DNA of 19,553 nucleotides, from assembly GCF_020742175.1 (NCBI RefSeq), contig NZ_DYXM01000229.1:1-19553 (forward strand). The letters are read 5' to 3'. Under the pieces are notes generated by a model. It searched no databases and was not told the origin of the DNA. It saw nothing but the letters and a program-made list of their open reading frames with translations. Shown here piece by piece: positions 7,281 to 14,316 of this stretch (its first letter is position 1; the number at the start of each line of letters is the position of its first letter). The translations under genes and the position numbers were made by a program. The DNA is from Dietzia timorensis (GTDB lineage Bacteria; Actinomycetota; Actinomycetes; Mycobacteriales; Mycobacteriaceae).

Positions 7281-7360
7281 ACAGTGGCGCAAATCGCATT
7301 CAGGGGTTCTGCTGGTTACCCCCAGTGCTGCCGAGGTCACGGCTCCGGAAGTTCGAGAAT

Positions 7361-7624
7361 TTAGTCCGATGCCAGGCGGCCGAGCGCCGCCCAAGCGGAT
7401 TCGAGGTTTGCGGTCGCAGTGCGAAGTGTCGACTCGGCGCGGTCCAGGTCGTCGATCAGTGAAACCAGTGTTTCGTCCGAGCTCCATCCGGACCCGGTGT
7501 CGGCGCGCAGCTCATCGGGATTCCAGGTCTCCACGTCGAGGCGGATAAAAGCGAGTCGCTCCGAATGCGCTCGCAAATCGGAGACGAACGTGCCGAATTC
7601 CGGGTAAAGGTCCTGCGGTCTCAC
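7361..7624 (-). CDS. Small hypothetical protein downstream of the HIT gene
   Basis: 87 aa from GTG 7624 (the start is uncertain). The sequence looks like real protein: an N-terminal RPQDLYPEFGTFVSDLRAH stretch, a central region with WNPDEL and GSGW, and a C-terminal amphipathic helix with heptad-like Leu/Ala (about residues 55-87). It has no Cys or His motif, signal or membrane segment. I do not recognise the family. The gap to the HIT stop is 59 nt, so the two genes may share a transcript. No clear ribosome site precedes GTG 7624, and the open frame continues upstream into the HIT gene, where its residues become Arg-rich and unlike protein. Confidence 0.6.
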   Translation of the reverse strand: MRPQDLYPEFGTFVSDLRAHSERLAFIRLDVETWNPDELRADTGSGWSSDETLVSLIDDLDRAESTLRTATANLESAWAALGRLASD

Positions 7625-7683
7625 TGAAGTCGTCCGAAAGGCTTGAAGGTGCGAAGGCAGCGGGGGCTGGGTGCGGGCATCGA

Positions 7684-8106
7684 TTACTCGGCGACGTTGT
7701 CGTGGCCGAGCTCTCGCAAGGCGGCTCTGATGGCCTCGGCGGCCGCGTCCATCGACGCTGCGGAGGCGTCTGAGTCGGCCTTCGATAGGTCGAAGCCGCC
7801 CATGTCCCACGCGGGGAACACATGTACGTGAGTGTGGGGAACCTCGAATCCGGCAATGAGCTCACCCGCCCGCGGAGCGTCGAATGCGGAGATGACGCCA
7901 GCCCCGACGATCTGTGCCACTTTCATGACGTGGACGAAGTCCTCAGGGTTGAGATCTGTCCAGCGATCGACCTCGGCGCGGGGTACGACGAGCGTGTGTC
8001 CATCCGTCACGGGAGCGATAGTGAGGAACGCCACACAAACGTCGTCCTTCCATACGAATCTCCCCGGAAGTTCGCCATCGATGATTTTGGTGAAAATCGA
8101 AGCCAT
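7684..8106 (-). CDS. HIT-family (histidine triad) nucleotide hydrolase
   Basis: 140 aa. Family members hydrolyse or transfer nucleotide phosphoramidates and related nucleoside 5'-phosphates in the cytoplasm. Visible are the typical N-terminus MASIFTKIIDGELPGRFVW, the APVTDGHTLVVPR segment (about 31-43), and the triad HTHVHVFP with His 91, 93 and 95. The C-terminal 40 residues are an Ala-rich helical tail. The start is taken at ATG 8106 because the conserved sequence begins there and a TAGCAT -10 box sits 7 nt upstream; an in-frame start at 8148 would overrun that promoter. The physiological substrate cannot be inferred. Confidence 0.93.
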   Translation of the reverse strand: MASIFTKIIDGELPGRFVWKDDVCVAFLTIAPVTDGHTLVVPRAEVDRWTDLNPEDFVHVMKVAQIVGAGVISAFDAPRAGELIAGFEVPHTHVHVFPAWDMGGFDLSKADSDASAASMDAAAEAIRAALRELGHDNVAE

Positions 8107-8113
8107 AACTCGG

Positions 8114-8119
8114 ATGCTA
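8114..8119 (-). promoter_or_regulatory. -10 box for leaderless transcription of the HIT gene
   Basis: The minus strand reads TAGCAT, then 7 nt, then ATG 8106. This matches TANNNT with transcription expected to start at or next to the start codon. No ribosome site is visible. Confidence 0.55.
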
Positions 8120-9033
8120 CCCGCAGTTATCGCCCTCATGCAGGACACGAGTGGTTTGCCAAGAGGCGAGACGGATGCGGAACTCCGGCGTCATTCCCGG
8201 TGAAAACGGTGGGGAAACCAGCAACAGTTAGACACTGTAAGGACGGATGTAAAACCGGAAACACCGGCCTTCTGTGCGTTATTTACCTTCTCGACACGTA
8301 ATATATGTGACAGATCGAACACAGTGGTTCGGTAGCTTTTGTGTTTCACCGTTCGACAGTGCACGAGGTCATTAGAGACGGAGAATCCGGGGAACGGGCG
8401 CTTGCTCACCGGGTATTGGGGCAGCGCCCCGGAACACCCGAAAGTTATCCATGTTTCCAAGGTTTTCGCCAGGAAGTTTGCAGCTCGCGGCCAGGAATAG
8501 GTAGTACCGTTCGGCGAACGAGACGGGGTTGTCGTGCCGCTTCCGGCCTGTGTGCTGTCACATGCCTGGTTTCGGATGCTGCAGCGATGCTGGTGCAGGG
8601 GTCTCCGTATCCGGGGACGGATGGAGCCTGAGGGCACTCCTTGCGCGTTGGCGCCGCGTCGGTCGACGCTCGGCGCACATGCCGGCGTGTACGGCATCCA
8701 TTTACGGTGCACGTCGAATGAAGATCGACACGCAAGCCCTAACCACACGATATGCGTGAGGCCATCTGAGGTCCGCGCATGCGGATTGCGCAGGCGAAGG
8801 CAGGAGCCGTCGTACGCACGATCCGCGAACGCGAGACTCCGCGCGGCGACTGAATCGGAACCGAATTCTCGAACGAATAAGGTCGCGGCACTCGTCGGCG
8901 AATCGCAACGAAAAGTCGCCCAATAAGTATCAGCGCGATTTCCGCTTCCCCGGGCAGAGGTGACCGGGGCAGTGGCGTGCTGGTCGGACGACGCTTTCCG
9001 CACGACAAACAAATGACCAAGGTATTTACATAA
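8120..9033. other. About 0.9 kb intergenic region without a convincing gene
   Basis: Open frames exist on both strands, but all translate to Cys/Trp/Arg/Ser-rich sequence without domains. Base use is less GC-rich than in the flanking genes near 8200-8350. Small structures seen are an AT-rich imperfect dyad CACGTAATATATGTG (8296-8310), the pair CGAAC/GTTCG near 8326-8341, a hairpin CGGG-GGGGC/GCCCC-CCCG (8410-8440), a palindrome CGTTCGGCGAACG (8508-8520), and a CCCCGG/CCGGGG hairpin (8948-8969) before the TetR gene. The region may hold regulatory DNA, an RNA gene I cannot classify, or a decayed gene. Confidence 0.6.
8508..8520. promoter_or_regulatory. Palindrome CGTTCGGCGAACG in the empty region
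   Basis: Five-base arms CGTTC and GAACG around GGC. It has the size and symmetry of a regulator half-site pair, but it lies more than 500 bp from the TetR start, and no promoter is visible next to it. Confidence 0.3.
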
Positions 9034-9039
9034 GGAGGG
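9034..9039 (+). promoter_or_regulatory. Ribosome binding site fixing the TetR GTG start
   Basis: GGAGGG, then six bases, then GTG 9046. This supports a leadered transcript for this gene, unlike purD downstream. Confidence 0.7.
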
Positions 9040-9045
9040 CCAAAC

Positions 9046-9792
9046 GTGTCCGCCACGAACCAGCCGAAGAGCGGGGCAATCGCCGAACCCCGCAAGCCCT
9101 ATCATCACGGCGACCTACGACGGGCGATCATCGCTTCGGCGACTCGCCGCGCCCGGCATTCCGGCGAGCGCGCGATCGTCCTGCGCGAGATCGCCGCGGA
9201 GATCGGCGTCTCGGCGACAGCCGCTTACAGGCATTTCACCAACCGCGCCGAGCTCGTCGACATCGTCGCGAGCCGGGGGATCGAGGAGATGGCGGAGAGC
9301 ATGCGCACTTCGCTCGTACTCGACGCCGGTGTCGCCGCCGAGTCCGAATCCGAACGCGCGGGCCTCGCTGCCTGGGCCGACGTGCGCAACGCCTGCCGCG
9401 CCTACGTGAAGTTTGCCATCGACGAGCCCCAATGGAATCGCATGATCTCCGAAACCGGTGGCACGTCGCCGGTAGTGCGCGAGGCCGCGGACAAGCTCAT
9501 CGCCGCGTTGCGCAAGCCCGCCGAGAAGGGCGTGCCCTCCGGAGTGTTCCGTGCCGAGATCTCCGATACCGAGACTCTTGAGATCTGGTCGTCGCTACTC
9601 GGGATGTCGATGATCAGCGCGCTCGGGTTTATCGGCGAGGGTAAGGACGTCGACCGGATCTGGGACGTTCTCGACGCTCAGTTGCAGCGCGTTATCGGAC
9701 CGATCCTTCTCACCGAGAAGGGGCGCGAGCTCGTCGCCGAGCAGAAGCCGTTCCCTGCCGGCGCGCTTTCCGATCTCACCGATTGGCTATAA
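9046..9792 (+). CDS. TetR/AcrR-family transcriptional regulator
   Basis: 248 aa. The N-terminal DNA-binding domain runs about 20-78: YHHGDLRRAIIASATRRA, then the helix-turn-helix LREIAAEIGVSATAAYRHF (about 46-64), ending with the family-typical RAELVDIVA. The YHHGDLR opening and a C-terminal domain with WNRMISETGG resemble the WHG-type TetR regulators. The ligand is unknown. The start is GTG 9046, with GGAGGG (9034-9039) six bases upstream. There is no divergent neighbour: the long empty region lies upstream and purD follows 55 bp later with its own -10 box, so its target is not shown by context; self-regulation is possible. Confidence 0.93.
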   Translation: MSATNQPKSGAIAEPRKPYHHGDLRRAIIASATRRARHSGERAIVLREIAAEIGVSATAAYRHFTNRAELVDIVASRGIEEMAESMRTSLVLDAGVAAESESERAGLAAWADVRNACRAYVKFAIDEPQWNRMISETGGTSPVVREAADKLIAALRKPAEKGVPSGVFRAEISDTETLEIWSSLLGMSMISALGFIGEGKDVDRIWDVLDAQLQRVIGPILLTEKGRELVAEQKPFPAGALSDLTDWL

Positions 9793-9835
9793 CGGACACA
9801 TCGTGCGGCGTCGCGAAGGCGATTCGGAAGTCGGA

Positions 9836-9841
9836 TAGGAT
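9836..9841 (+). promoter_or_regulatory. -10 box for leaderless purD transcription
   Basis: TAGGAT is followed by six bases and the purD GTG. No clear -35 is seen. The AGGA inside it could act as a weak ribosome site instead, so the two readings need mapping of the 5' end. Confidence 0.5.
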
Positions 9842-9847
9842 TTCAGC

Positions 9848-11110
9848 GTGCGAATTCTTGTGATCGGCTCCGGCGCCCGCGAACATTCCCTGCTGACCAC
9901 CCTGGCGAAAGACCCGGACGTGGACGAACTCCACGTCGCGCCGGGCAATGCCGGAATGGACGAGGTGGCCAAGGTGCACCCTGTTCAGGCCGCCTCGGGC
10001 GCCGAGGTGACGGCGCTGGCGAAGGAGATCGGAGCGGATCTCGTGGTCATCGGACCCGAGGTCCCTCTCGTTGCGGGCGTGGCGGACAAGCTGCGCGAAG
10101 ACGGTTTCGCGGTGTTCGGCCCTTCGGCCGCGGCAGCGCAGATCGAAGGCTCCAAGGCGTTCGCCAAGGACGTGATGGCCGCGGCAGGGGTTCGTACAGC
10201 CAAGGCACTCATCGTCGACTCGACCGCCGATCTCGACGCAGCGCTCGACGAGTTCGGCCCGATGTTCGTGGTCAAGGACGATGGTCTCGCGGCGGGTAAG
10301 GGGGTCGTGGTCACCGACGATCGGGACGCGGCGCGGGCGCACGCGATGGCCTGCCTCGAAGACGGCCACCCGGTGCTGCTCGAGTCTTTCCTCGATGGGC
10401 CGGAGGTCTCTCTGTTCTGCCTCGTCGATGGTGAGAATGTCGTGCCGCTGCTGCCCGCTCAGGATCACAAACGCGTCGGCGATGGGGACCGCGGCCCGAA
10501 TACAGGAGGCATGGGCGCCTACACGCCGCTTCCGTGGCTGGATGACGGCGCCGCTACTCAGATCGTCGACGAGGTCGTCGCGCCCGTCGCGAAGGAGATG
10601 GTCTCTCGCGGGACTCCGTTCTCCGGGCTGCTCTACGCCGGGCTCGCGATGACCTCTGCAGGCCCGTCCGTGGTCGAGTTCAACTGCCGGTTCGGCGATC
10701 CGGAGACGCAGGCGGTCCTCGCTTTGCTGGAATCCCCCCTCGGCGAGGCATTGTCGGCCGTGGCCGGCGGCATGCTCGCGGACCTTCCTCCGCTGAAGTG
10801 GAGGGACGGTGCCGCGGTGACCGTCGTCCTCGCGGCCGAGAACTATCCGTCTACCCCGCGCAAGGGCGATGTCATCACCGGCGCCTCGCAGGACGGAGTG
10901 CTCCACGCGGGCACCGGGCGCAACGACGACGGTGAATTCATCTCGGCCGGCGGCCGCGTGCTGTCGGTGGTCGGCGTGGGCGCAGACCTGCGTGAAGCGC
11001 GTACCCAGGCCTACGAGATCCTCGACGGGGTGCGCATGCGCGGCGGGCATTTCCGCACCGACATCGGGCAGGCCGCGCTCGACGGCCGAATCGAGATTCC
11101 GAAGGTATAA
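9848..11110 (+). CDS. purD: Phosphoribosylamine-glycine ligase (GAR synthetase)
   Basis: 420 aa, normal length. It ligates glycine to 5-phosphoribosylamine with ATP, the second step of de novo purine synthesis, in the cytoplasm. Visible are the N-domain opening MRILVIGSGAREHSL (start at GTG 9848), the ATP-grasp region VVKDDGLAAGKGVVV (about 139-153), LLESFLDGPEVSLF, DGDRGPNTGGMGAYTP (about 213-228), and the metal-binding EFNCRFGDPETQ (about 276-287). The C-terminal domain is complete. A hairpin follows the stop, so the next gene may be transcribed partly separately. Confidence 0.98.
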   Translation: MRILVIGSGAREHSLLTTLAKDPDVDELHVAPGNAGMDEVAKVHPVQAASGAEVTALAKEIGADLVVIGPEVPLVAGVADKLREDGFAVFGPSAAAAQIEGSKAFAKDVMAAAGVRTAKALIVDSTADLDAALDEFGPMFVVKDDGLAAGKGVVVTDDRDAARAHAMACLEDGHPVLLESFLDGPEVSLFCLVDGENVVPLLPAQDHKRVGDGDRGPNTGGMGAYTPLPWLDDGAATQIVDEVVAPVAKEMVSRGTPFSGLLYAGLAMTSAGPSVVEFNCRFGDPETQAVLALLESPLGEALSAVAGGMLADLPPLKWRDGAAVTVVLAAENYPSTPRKGDVITGASQDGVLHAGTGRNDDGEFISAGGRVLSVVGVGADLREARTQAYEILDGVRMRGGHFRTDIGQAALDGRIEIPKV

Positions 11111-11116
11111 CAGGAT

Positions 11117-11144
11117 TGCGGGGCGAATACTCGTCGCCCCCGCA
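11117..11144 (+). terminator. Hairpin between purD and the aminotransferase gene
   Basis: TGCGGGGCGA (11117-11126), loop ATACTCG, TCGCCCCCGCA (11134-11144): ten pairs with one bulged C. It begins seven bases after the purD stop. There is no T-run. It could reduce read-through into the next gene. Confidence 0.55.
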
Positions 11145-11161
11145 CGTAAGGCGGACACGCA

Positions 11162-12370
11162 ATGGCATCGGACCGGGCAACGAACCGCGCCTCCGGCGGC
11201 GACGGGCCCTCGCGCTCGGCGCGCTCGCACGTCGAGCGTTTCCGCGTGATGGAGGTGATCGATGCCGCCGCCGCGCGCCAGGCCAGCCACGGAGACATGA
11301 TTTCGCTGTCCGCCGGGCAGCCGTCCACCAGCGCGCCTGCACCCGTGCGTGCGGCAGCCAGGTCAATGCTCGACGAGCACATCCTCGGGTACACCCCGAC
11401 ACCGGGCATCGCGGAACTGCGCGCCCGCATCGCCGAGCTCCACGAAACCCGGTACGGCTACGAGGTAGACCCTGACTCCGTCGTCATAACCACTGGATCT
11501 TCGGGCGGGTTCACCGCGCTCTTCCTCGCCGCCTTCGATCCCGGCGACACCGTCGCTTTGGCGCGGCCGAGCTACCCGGCCTACCGCAACACCCTGGCGG
11601 CGCTCGGTTGCGAGGTAGTCGAATTCGATCCCGTCGATACCGAACGATTCCAGCCGAGCGTGGACGACCTCGAACGTCTGACGGCGGAGCTCGGCGCGCC
11701 CCCGGACGGCCTCGTCATCGCGTCTCCGGCGAACCCGACGGGCGCGATCATCGGGGAGGACGAACTCGCCGCCATCGCCCTCTGGTGCGATGAGGCGGGC
11801 ACCTTGCTCGTGTCGGACGAGATCTACCACGGCATCACCTTCGGCCGCCGATGCGCGAGCGCCTGGGAATTCTCCCGGAACGCCGTGGTGATCGGTTCGT
11901 TCTCCAAGTATTTTTCGATGACGGGCTGGCGCATCGGTTGGATGCTCGTGCCCGCGGGGTTACGGGAGGCCGTGGACGTCCTGCTGGGGAACCTGTCGAT
12001 CTGTGCGCCCGCCAATTCGCAGTACGCGGCACTCGGCGCTCTCGGCCCGGAGGCTGAGGCCGAGCTCGATGGACACGTCGAGCGGTATGCGGCGAACCGC
12101 GACCTCGTCGTCGGGCGACTCGAGGCGTTGGAAATGCCGCTCATCGCGCAACCCGATGGGGCGTTCTACGTCTACGTCGACGTGTCGGCACACACCTCCG
12201 ATTCGCTGAAGTGGTGCCGCGAGGTTCTCGACGCGACCGGTGTGGCGCTCACCCCGGGCGTCGATTTCGACCGCCGCGGCGGGGACACGACGGTGCGCAT
12301 GAGCTTCGCCGGCGATGCCGAGAGCATCTCGATTGCGCTCGATCGACTTGGGGAATTTCTCTCTCGCTGA
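11162..12370 (+). CDS. Class I/II PLP-dependent aminotransferase
   Basis: 402 aa, fold-type I. Visible are SLSAGQPS (about 48-55), the GYTPTPGIAELR segment (76-87), ITTGSSGGF (109-117), ASPANPTGAII (187-197, with the substrate-binding Asn), SDEIYH (218-223, Asp and Tyr contacting PLP), and the PLP lysine in GSFSKYFSMTGWRIGW (Lys 249, Arg 257). A C-terminal VRMSFAG carries the carboxylate-binding Arg. Family members act as aspartate, alanine or aromatic aminotransferases; the donor cannot be decided from motifs. The start is ATG 11162 with AAGGCGG seven bases upstream. It lies 51 bp after purD, with a hairpin between. The N-terminal 25 residues are polar and not conserved. Confidence 0.93.
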   Translation: MASDRATNRASGGDGPSRSARSHVERFRVMEVIDAAAARQASHGDMISLSAGQPSTSAPAPVRAAARSMLDEHILGYTPTPGIAELRARIAELHETRYGYEVDPDSVVITTGSSGGFTALFLAAFDPGDTVALARPSYPAYRNTLAALGCEVVEFDPVDTERFQPSVDDLERLTAELGAPPDGLVIASPANPTGAIIGEDELAAIALWCDEAGTLLVSDEIYHGITFGRRCASAWEFSRNAVVIGSFSKYFSMTGWRIGWMLVPAGLREAVDVLLGNLSICAPANSQYAALGALGPEAEAELDGHVERYAANRDLVVGRLEALEMPLIAQPDGAFYVYVDVSAHTSDSLKWCREVLDATGVALTPGVDFDRRGGDTTVRMSFAGDAESISIALDRLGEFLSR

Positions 12371-12389
12371 CACCTCACGGGGCAATTAC

Positions 12390-12417
12390 CCACGTTCGTG
12401 GATACACACTAAGTGTG
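12390..12417. promoter_or_regulatory. Two adjacent palindromes upstream of the acyl-CoA synthetase gene
   Basis: CCACGTTCGTGG (12390-12401) and CACACTAAGTGTG (12405-12417) are each perfect dyads, separated by three bases. A possible -10, CATACT (12425-12430), lies just downstream, so a protein bound here would sit at the promoter. The binding protein is unknown. The first dyad could also be part of a weak terminator for the aminotransferase. Confidence 0.45.
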
Positions 12418-12510
12418 ACCTGCGCCATACTTGACGTGTGGCTGTGGGTTCCCCTGCGGCTGCCTGGGCACGGCGCTGCTCCATGCTCGGGCGAGGTTTT
12501 CCGAGAAGTG

Positions 12511-12515
12511 AGGAG
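12511..12515 (+). promoter_or_regulatory. Ribosome binding site deciding the acyl-CoA synthetase start
   Basis: AGGAG, then six bases (CCGGAC), then GTG 12522. This favours GTG 12522 over an in-frame GTG at 12438, which has no ribosome site and would add 28 residues. Confidence 0.65.
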
Positions 12516-12521
12516 CCGGAC

Positions 12522-14228
12522 GTGTCCGCAACGATTGAAAAAGGCGCTGGCGACGATACCCGGACCGCGAGGTCTGTCGACCAACTGCTAGCCGAATACG
12601 ACAGCCCCGACGCCTGCGTCGCCGAACTGCTTTGCGACCGCCACGACCCCGAGGCCACCGCATTCACGGTCGTTGCCGAGGGCGAAGACGGGGCACTGCG
12701 GACCACCCCGCTGACCTACGGCTCGCTGAGGGCGCACAGCGAAAAGGTCGCGGCTGCGCTCGCCGATCTCGGCGTGGGGGAGGGCGACGCCGTCGCCGCC
12801 TTGATGGGCAAGTCCGCAGAGCTGGTCAGCGTGATCCTCGGGATTTGGCGTCTCGGTGCGGTATACGTGCCGCTGTTCACGGCCTTTGCGTGGCCGGCCA
12901 TCGAGATGCGGCTGGAGGGCTCGCGCACGAAGGTGATCGTGAGCGATCCGGGGCAACGCGAGAAAATCTCCGGCGGCGATGCGCAGGTTGTCGTCGCGGG
13001 TTCCGGCGAGGCGACGGCGTCTGCAATTCGGACCGGGGACCTTCGGCTGGATGAGCTGACGGCGCAGGCGAACTGGGGTGATCGCGCCGCCGCTCGAGGT
13101 GGTAGCGACGCGACGATGGTGGTGCTCTACACGTCGGGCACCACAGGACGGCCAAAAGGCGTGGTGATCCCCGTGCGGGCGCTTGCGTCGTTCCACCAGT
13201 ACATGGAAATCGGGCTGGACATGCATCCCGAGGACGTGTTTTGGAACTCCGCCGACCCAGGCTGGGCCTACGGCCTCTATTACGGTCTCATGGGGCCGAT
13301 GGCGCTCGGCTTGCCGAACATTCTGCTGACCGCGCCGTACTCGCCGGCTCTCGCGCTGCGCGTATTCGAAGAGTGCGGAGTTACGAACTTCGCCGCCGCT
13401 CCCACGGTGTATCGCACGATCCGGGCGCACGCTGGGGATGCGGCGGGGCCCACGGTGCTGCGCTGCGCGTCGTCGGCCGGCGAGCCACTGACTCCCGAGA
13501 TCATCGAATGGGGCAAGAGCTTCTTCGGTAGCGAGGTCCGGGACCACTACGGCCAAACCGAACACGGGATGTTTATCGTCAACGCGTGGCATCCGCAGTA
13601 TCGCAACGAGCTCCGCGCCGGATCCATGGGCGTTTCCCTGCCGGGGTGGGAAAGCGAGGTGCTCGATCCCGTGGACGATCGTCCGATGGATCCCGCTGCG
13701 GTGGGGGACTCCTCGGATGACCGGATGGGTCGGGTGGCCATTGATATGTCCGCGAGCGCGCTCAAATGGTTCGGCGGCTACCTCGACGCGCCGGAGAAAA
13801 CGGCCGAGCGGTTCTCCGCCGACGGGCGCTGGTACTACACCGGGGACGCAGGAAAACGTGGGAAGGACGGACTGTTCTACTTCGCCAGTCGCGACGACGA
13901 CGTCGTTATCATGGCGGGCTACCGAATCGGTCCGTTCGACGTGGAATCTGTACTGGTACAGGACCCGGAGGTGGTAGAGGCTGCCGCGATCGGAGTTCCG
14001 GACGAGCTTCGCGGTGAAGTGCTCGAAAGCTACGTGGTTCTACGTGGGGGAATTCCGGACGCGGAAGCCGCCGAGGAAACGACCGCGCGGCTGCAGCAAC
14101 TGGTGAAGACACAGTTCGCGGCGCACGCGTACCCGCGCCGGATCCACTATGTTGCGGAGCTGCCCAAGACCCCGTCAGGCAAGATCCAGCGATTCTTGCT
14201 GCGAAAGAAACGCGCCGCCCAGAGTTGA
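12522..14228 (+). CDS. Acyl-CoA synthetase (AMP-forming; medium-chain / acetate-CoA ligase-like)
   Basis: 568 aa. It activates a carboxylic acid to acyl-AMP and then acyl-CoA. Visible are the P-loop LYTSGTTGRPKG (about 203-214), the NSADPGWAYGLYYGLMGP stretch typical of acetyl- and medium-chain acyl-CoA synthetases, the DHYGQTEHGM adenine motif, WYYTGDAGKRGKDGLFYF and the hinge SRDDDVVIMAGYRIGPFDVESVL, and the catalytic lysine in LPKTPSGKIQRF (Lys 554). The acid it uses is not evident. The start is GTG 12522 with AGGAG six bases upstream. The gene lies 151 bp after the aminotransferase, behind two palindromes, so it may have its own regulated promoter. Confidence 0.93.
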   Translation: MSATIEKGAGDDTRTARSVDQLLAEYDSPDACVAELLCDRHDPEATAFTVVAEGEDGALRTTPLTYGSLRAHSEKVAAALADLGVGEGDAVAALMGKSAELVSVILGIWRLGAVYVPLFTAFAWPAIEMRLEGSRTKVIVSDPGQREKISGGDAQVVVAGSGEATASAIRTGDLRLDELTAQANWGDRAAARGGSDATMVVLYTSGTTGRPKGVVIPVRALASFHQYMEIGLDMHPEDVFWNSADPGWAYGLYYGLMGPMALGLPNILLTAPYSPALALRVFEECGVTNFAAAPTVYRTIRAHAGDAAGPTVLRCASSAGEPLTPEIIEWGKSFFGSEVRDHYGQTEHGMFIVNAWHPQYRNELRAGSMGVSLPGWESEVLDPVDDRPMDPAAVGDSSDDRMGRVAIDMSASALKWFGGYLDAPEKTAERFSADGRWYYTGDAGKRGKDGLFYFASRDDDVVIMAGYRIGPFDVESVLVQDPEVVEAAAIGVPDELRGEVLESYVVLRGGIPDAEAAEETTARLQQLVKTQFAAHAYPRRIHYVAELPKTPSGKIQRFLLRKKRAAQS

Positions 14229-14303
14229 CGAGGGAAGGGCGAAGTGGCGTCCGGGCGAGGGCGCTCGAGCAGAGGCGGCTAGAGGCCGGGCGCGGTGATG
14301 GGC

Positions 14304-14309
14304 AATAAT
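14304..14309 (+). promoter_or_regulatory. -10 box for leaderless purB transcription
   Basis: AATAAT (5 of 6 matches to TATAAT) is followed by seven bases and GTG 14317. A GAAGG lies only one base before the start codon, too close to act as a ribosome site. Confidence 0.55.
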
Positions 14310-14316
14310 CGAAGGC

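Noticed and set aside
8200..8460. Possible riboswitch or known structured RNA
   Set aside because: I compared it mentally with cobalamin and c-di-AMP patterns and found no match to their conserved cores. The next + strand gene is a TetR regulator several hundred bases away. A covariance search would be decisive.
8191..9108. A 305-codon open frame on the minus strand in the empty region
   Set aside because: The translation is rich in Cys, Trp, Arg and Ser with no domain, and it overlaps the TetR start and its ribosome site by about 60 bases. I treat it as chance, though a translated search would settle it.
9776..11290. A 504-codon open frame on the minus strand across purD
   Set aside because: It is antisense to the unmistakable purD; long antisense frames are usual in GC-rich genes. 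Its translation is His/Arg/Gly-rich without domains.
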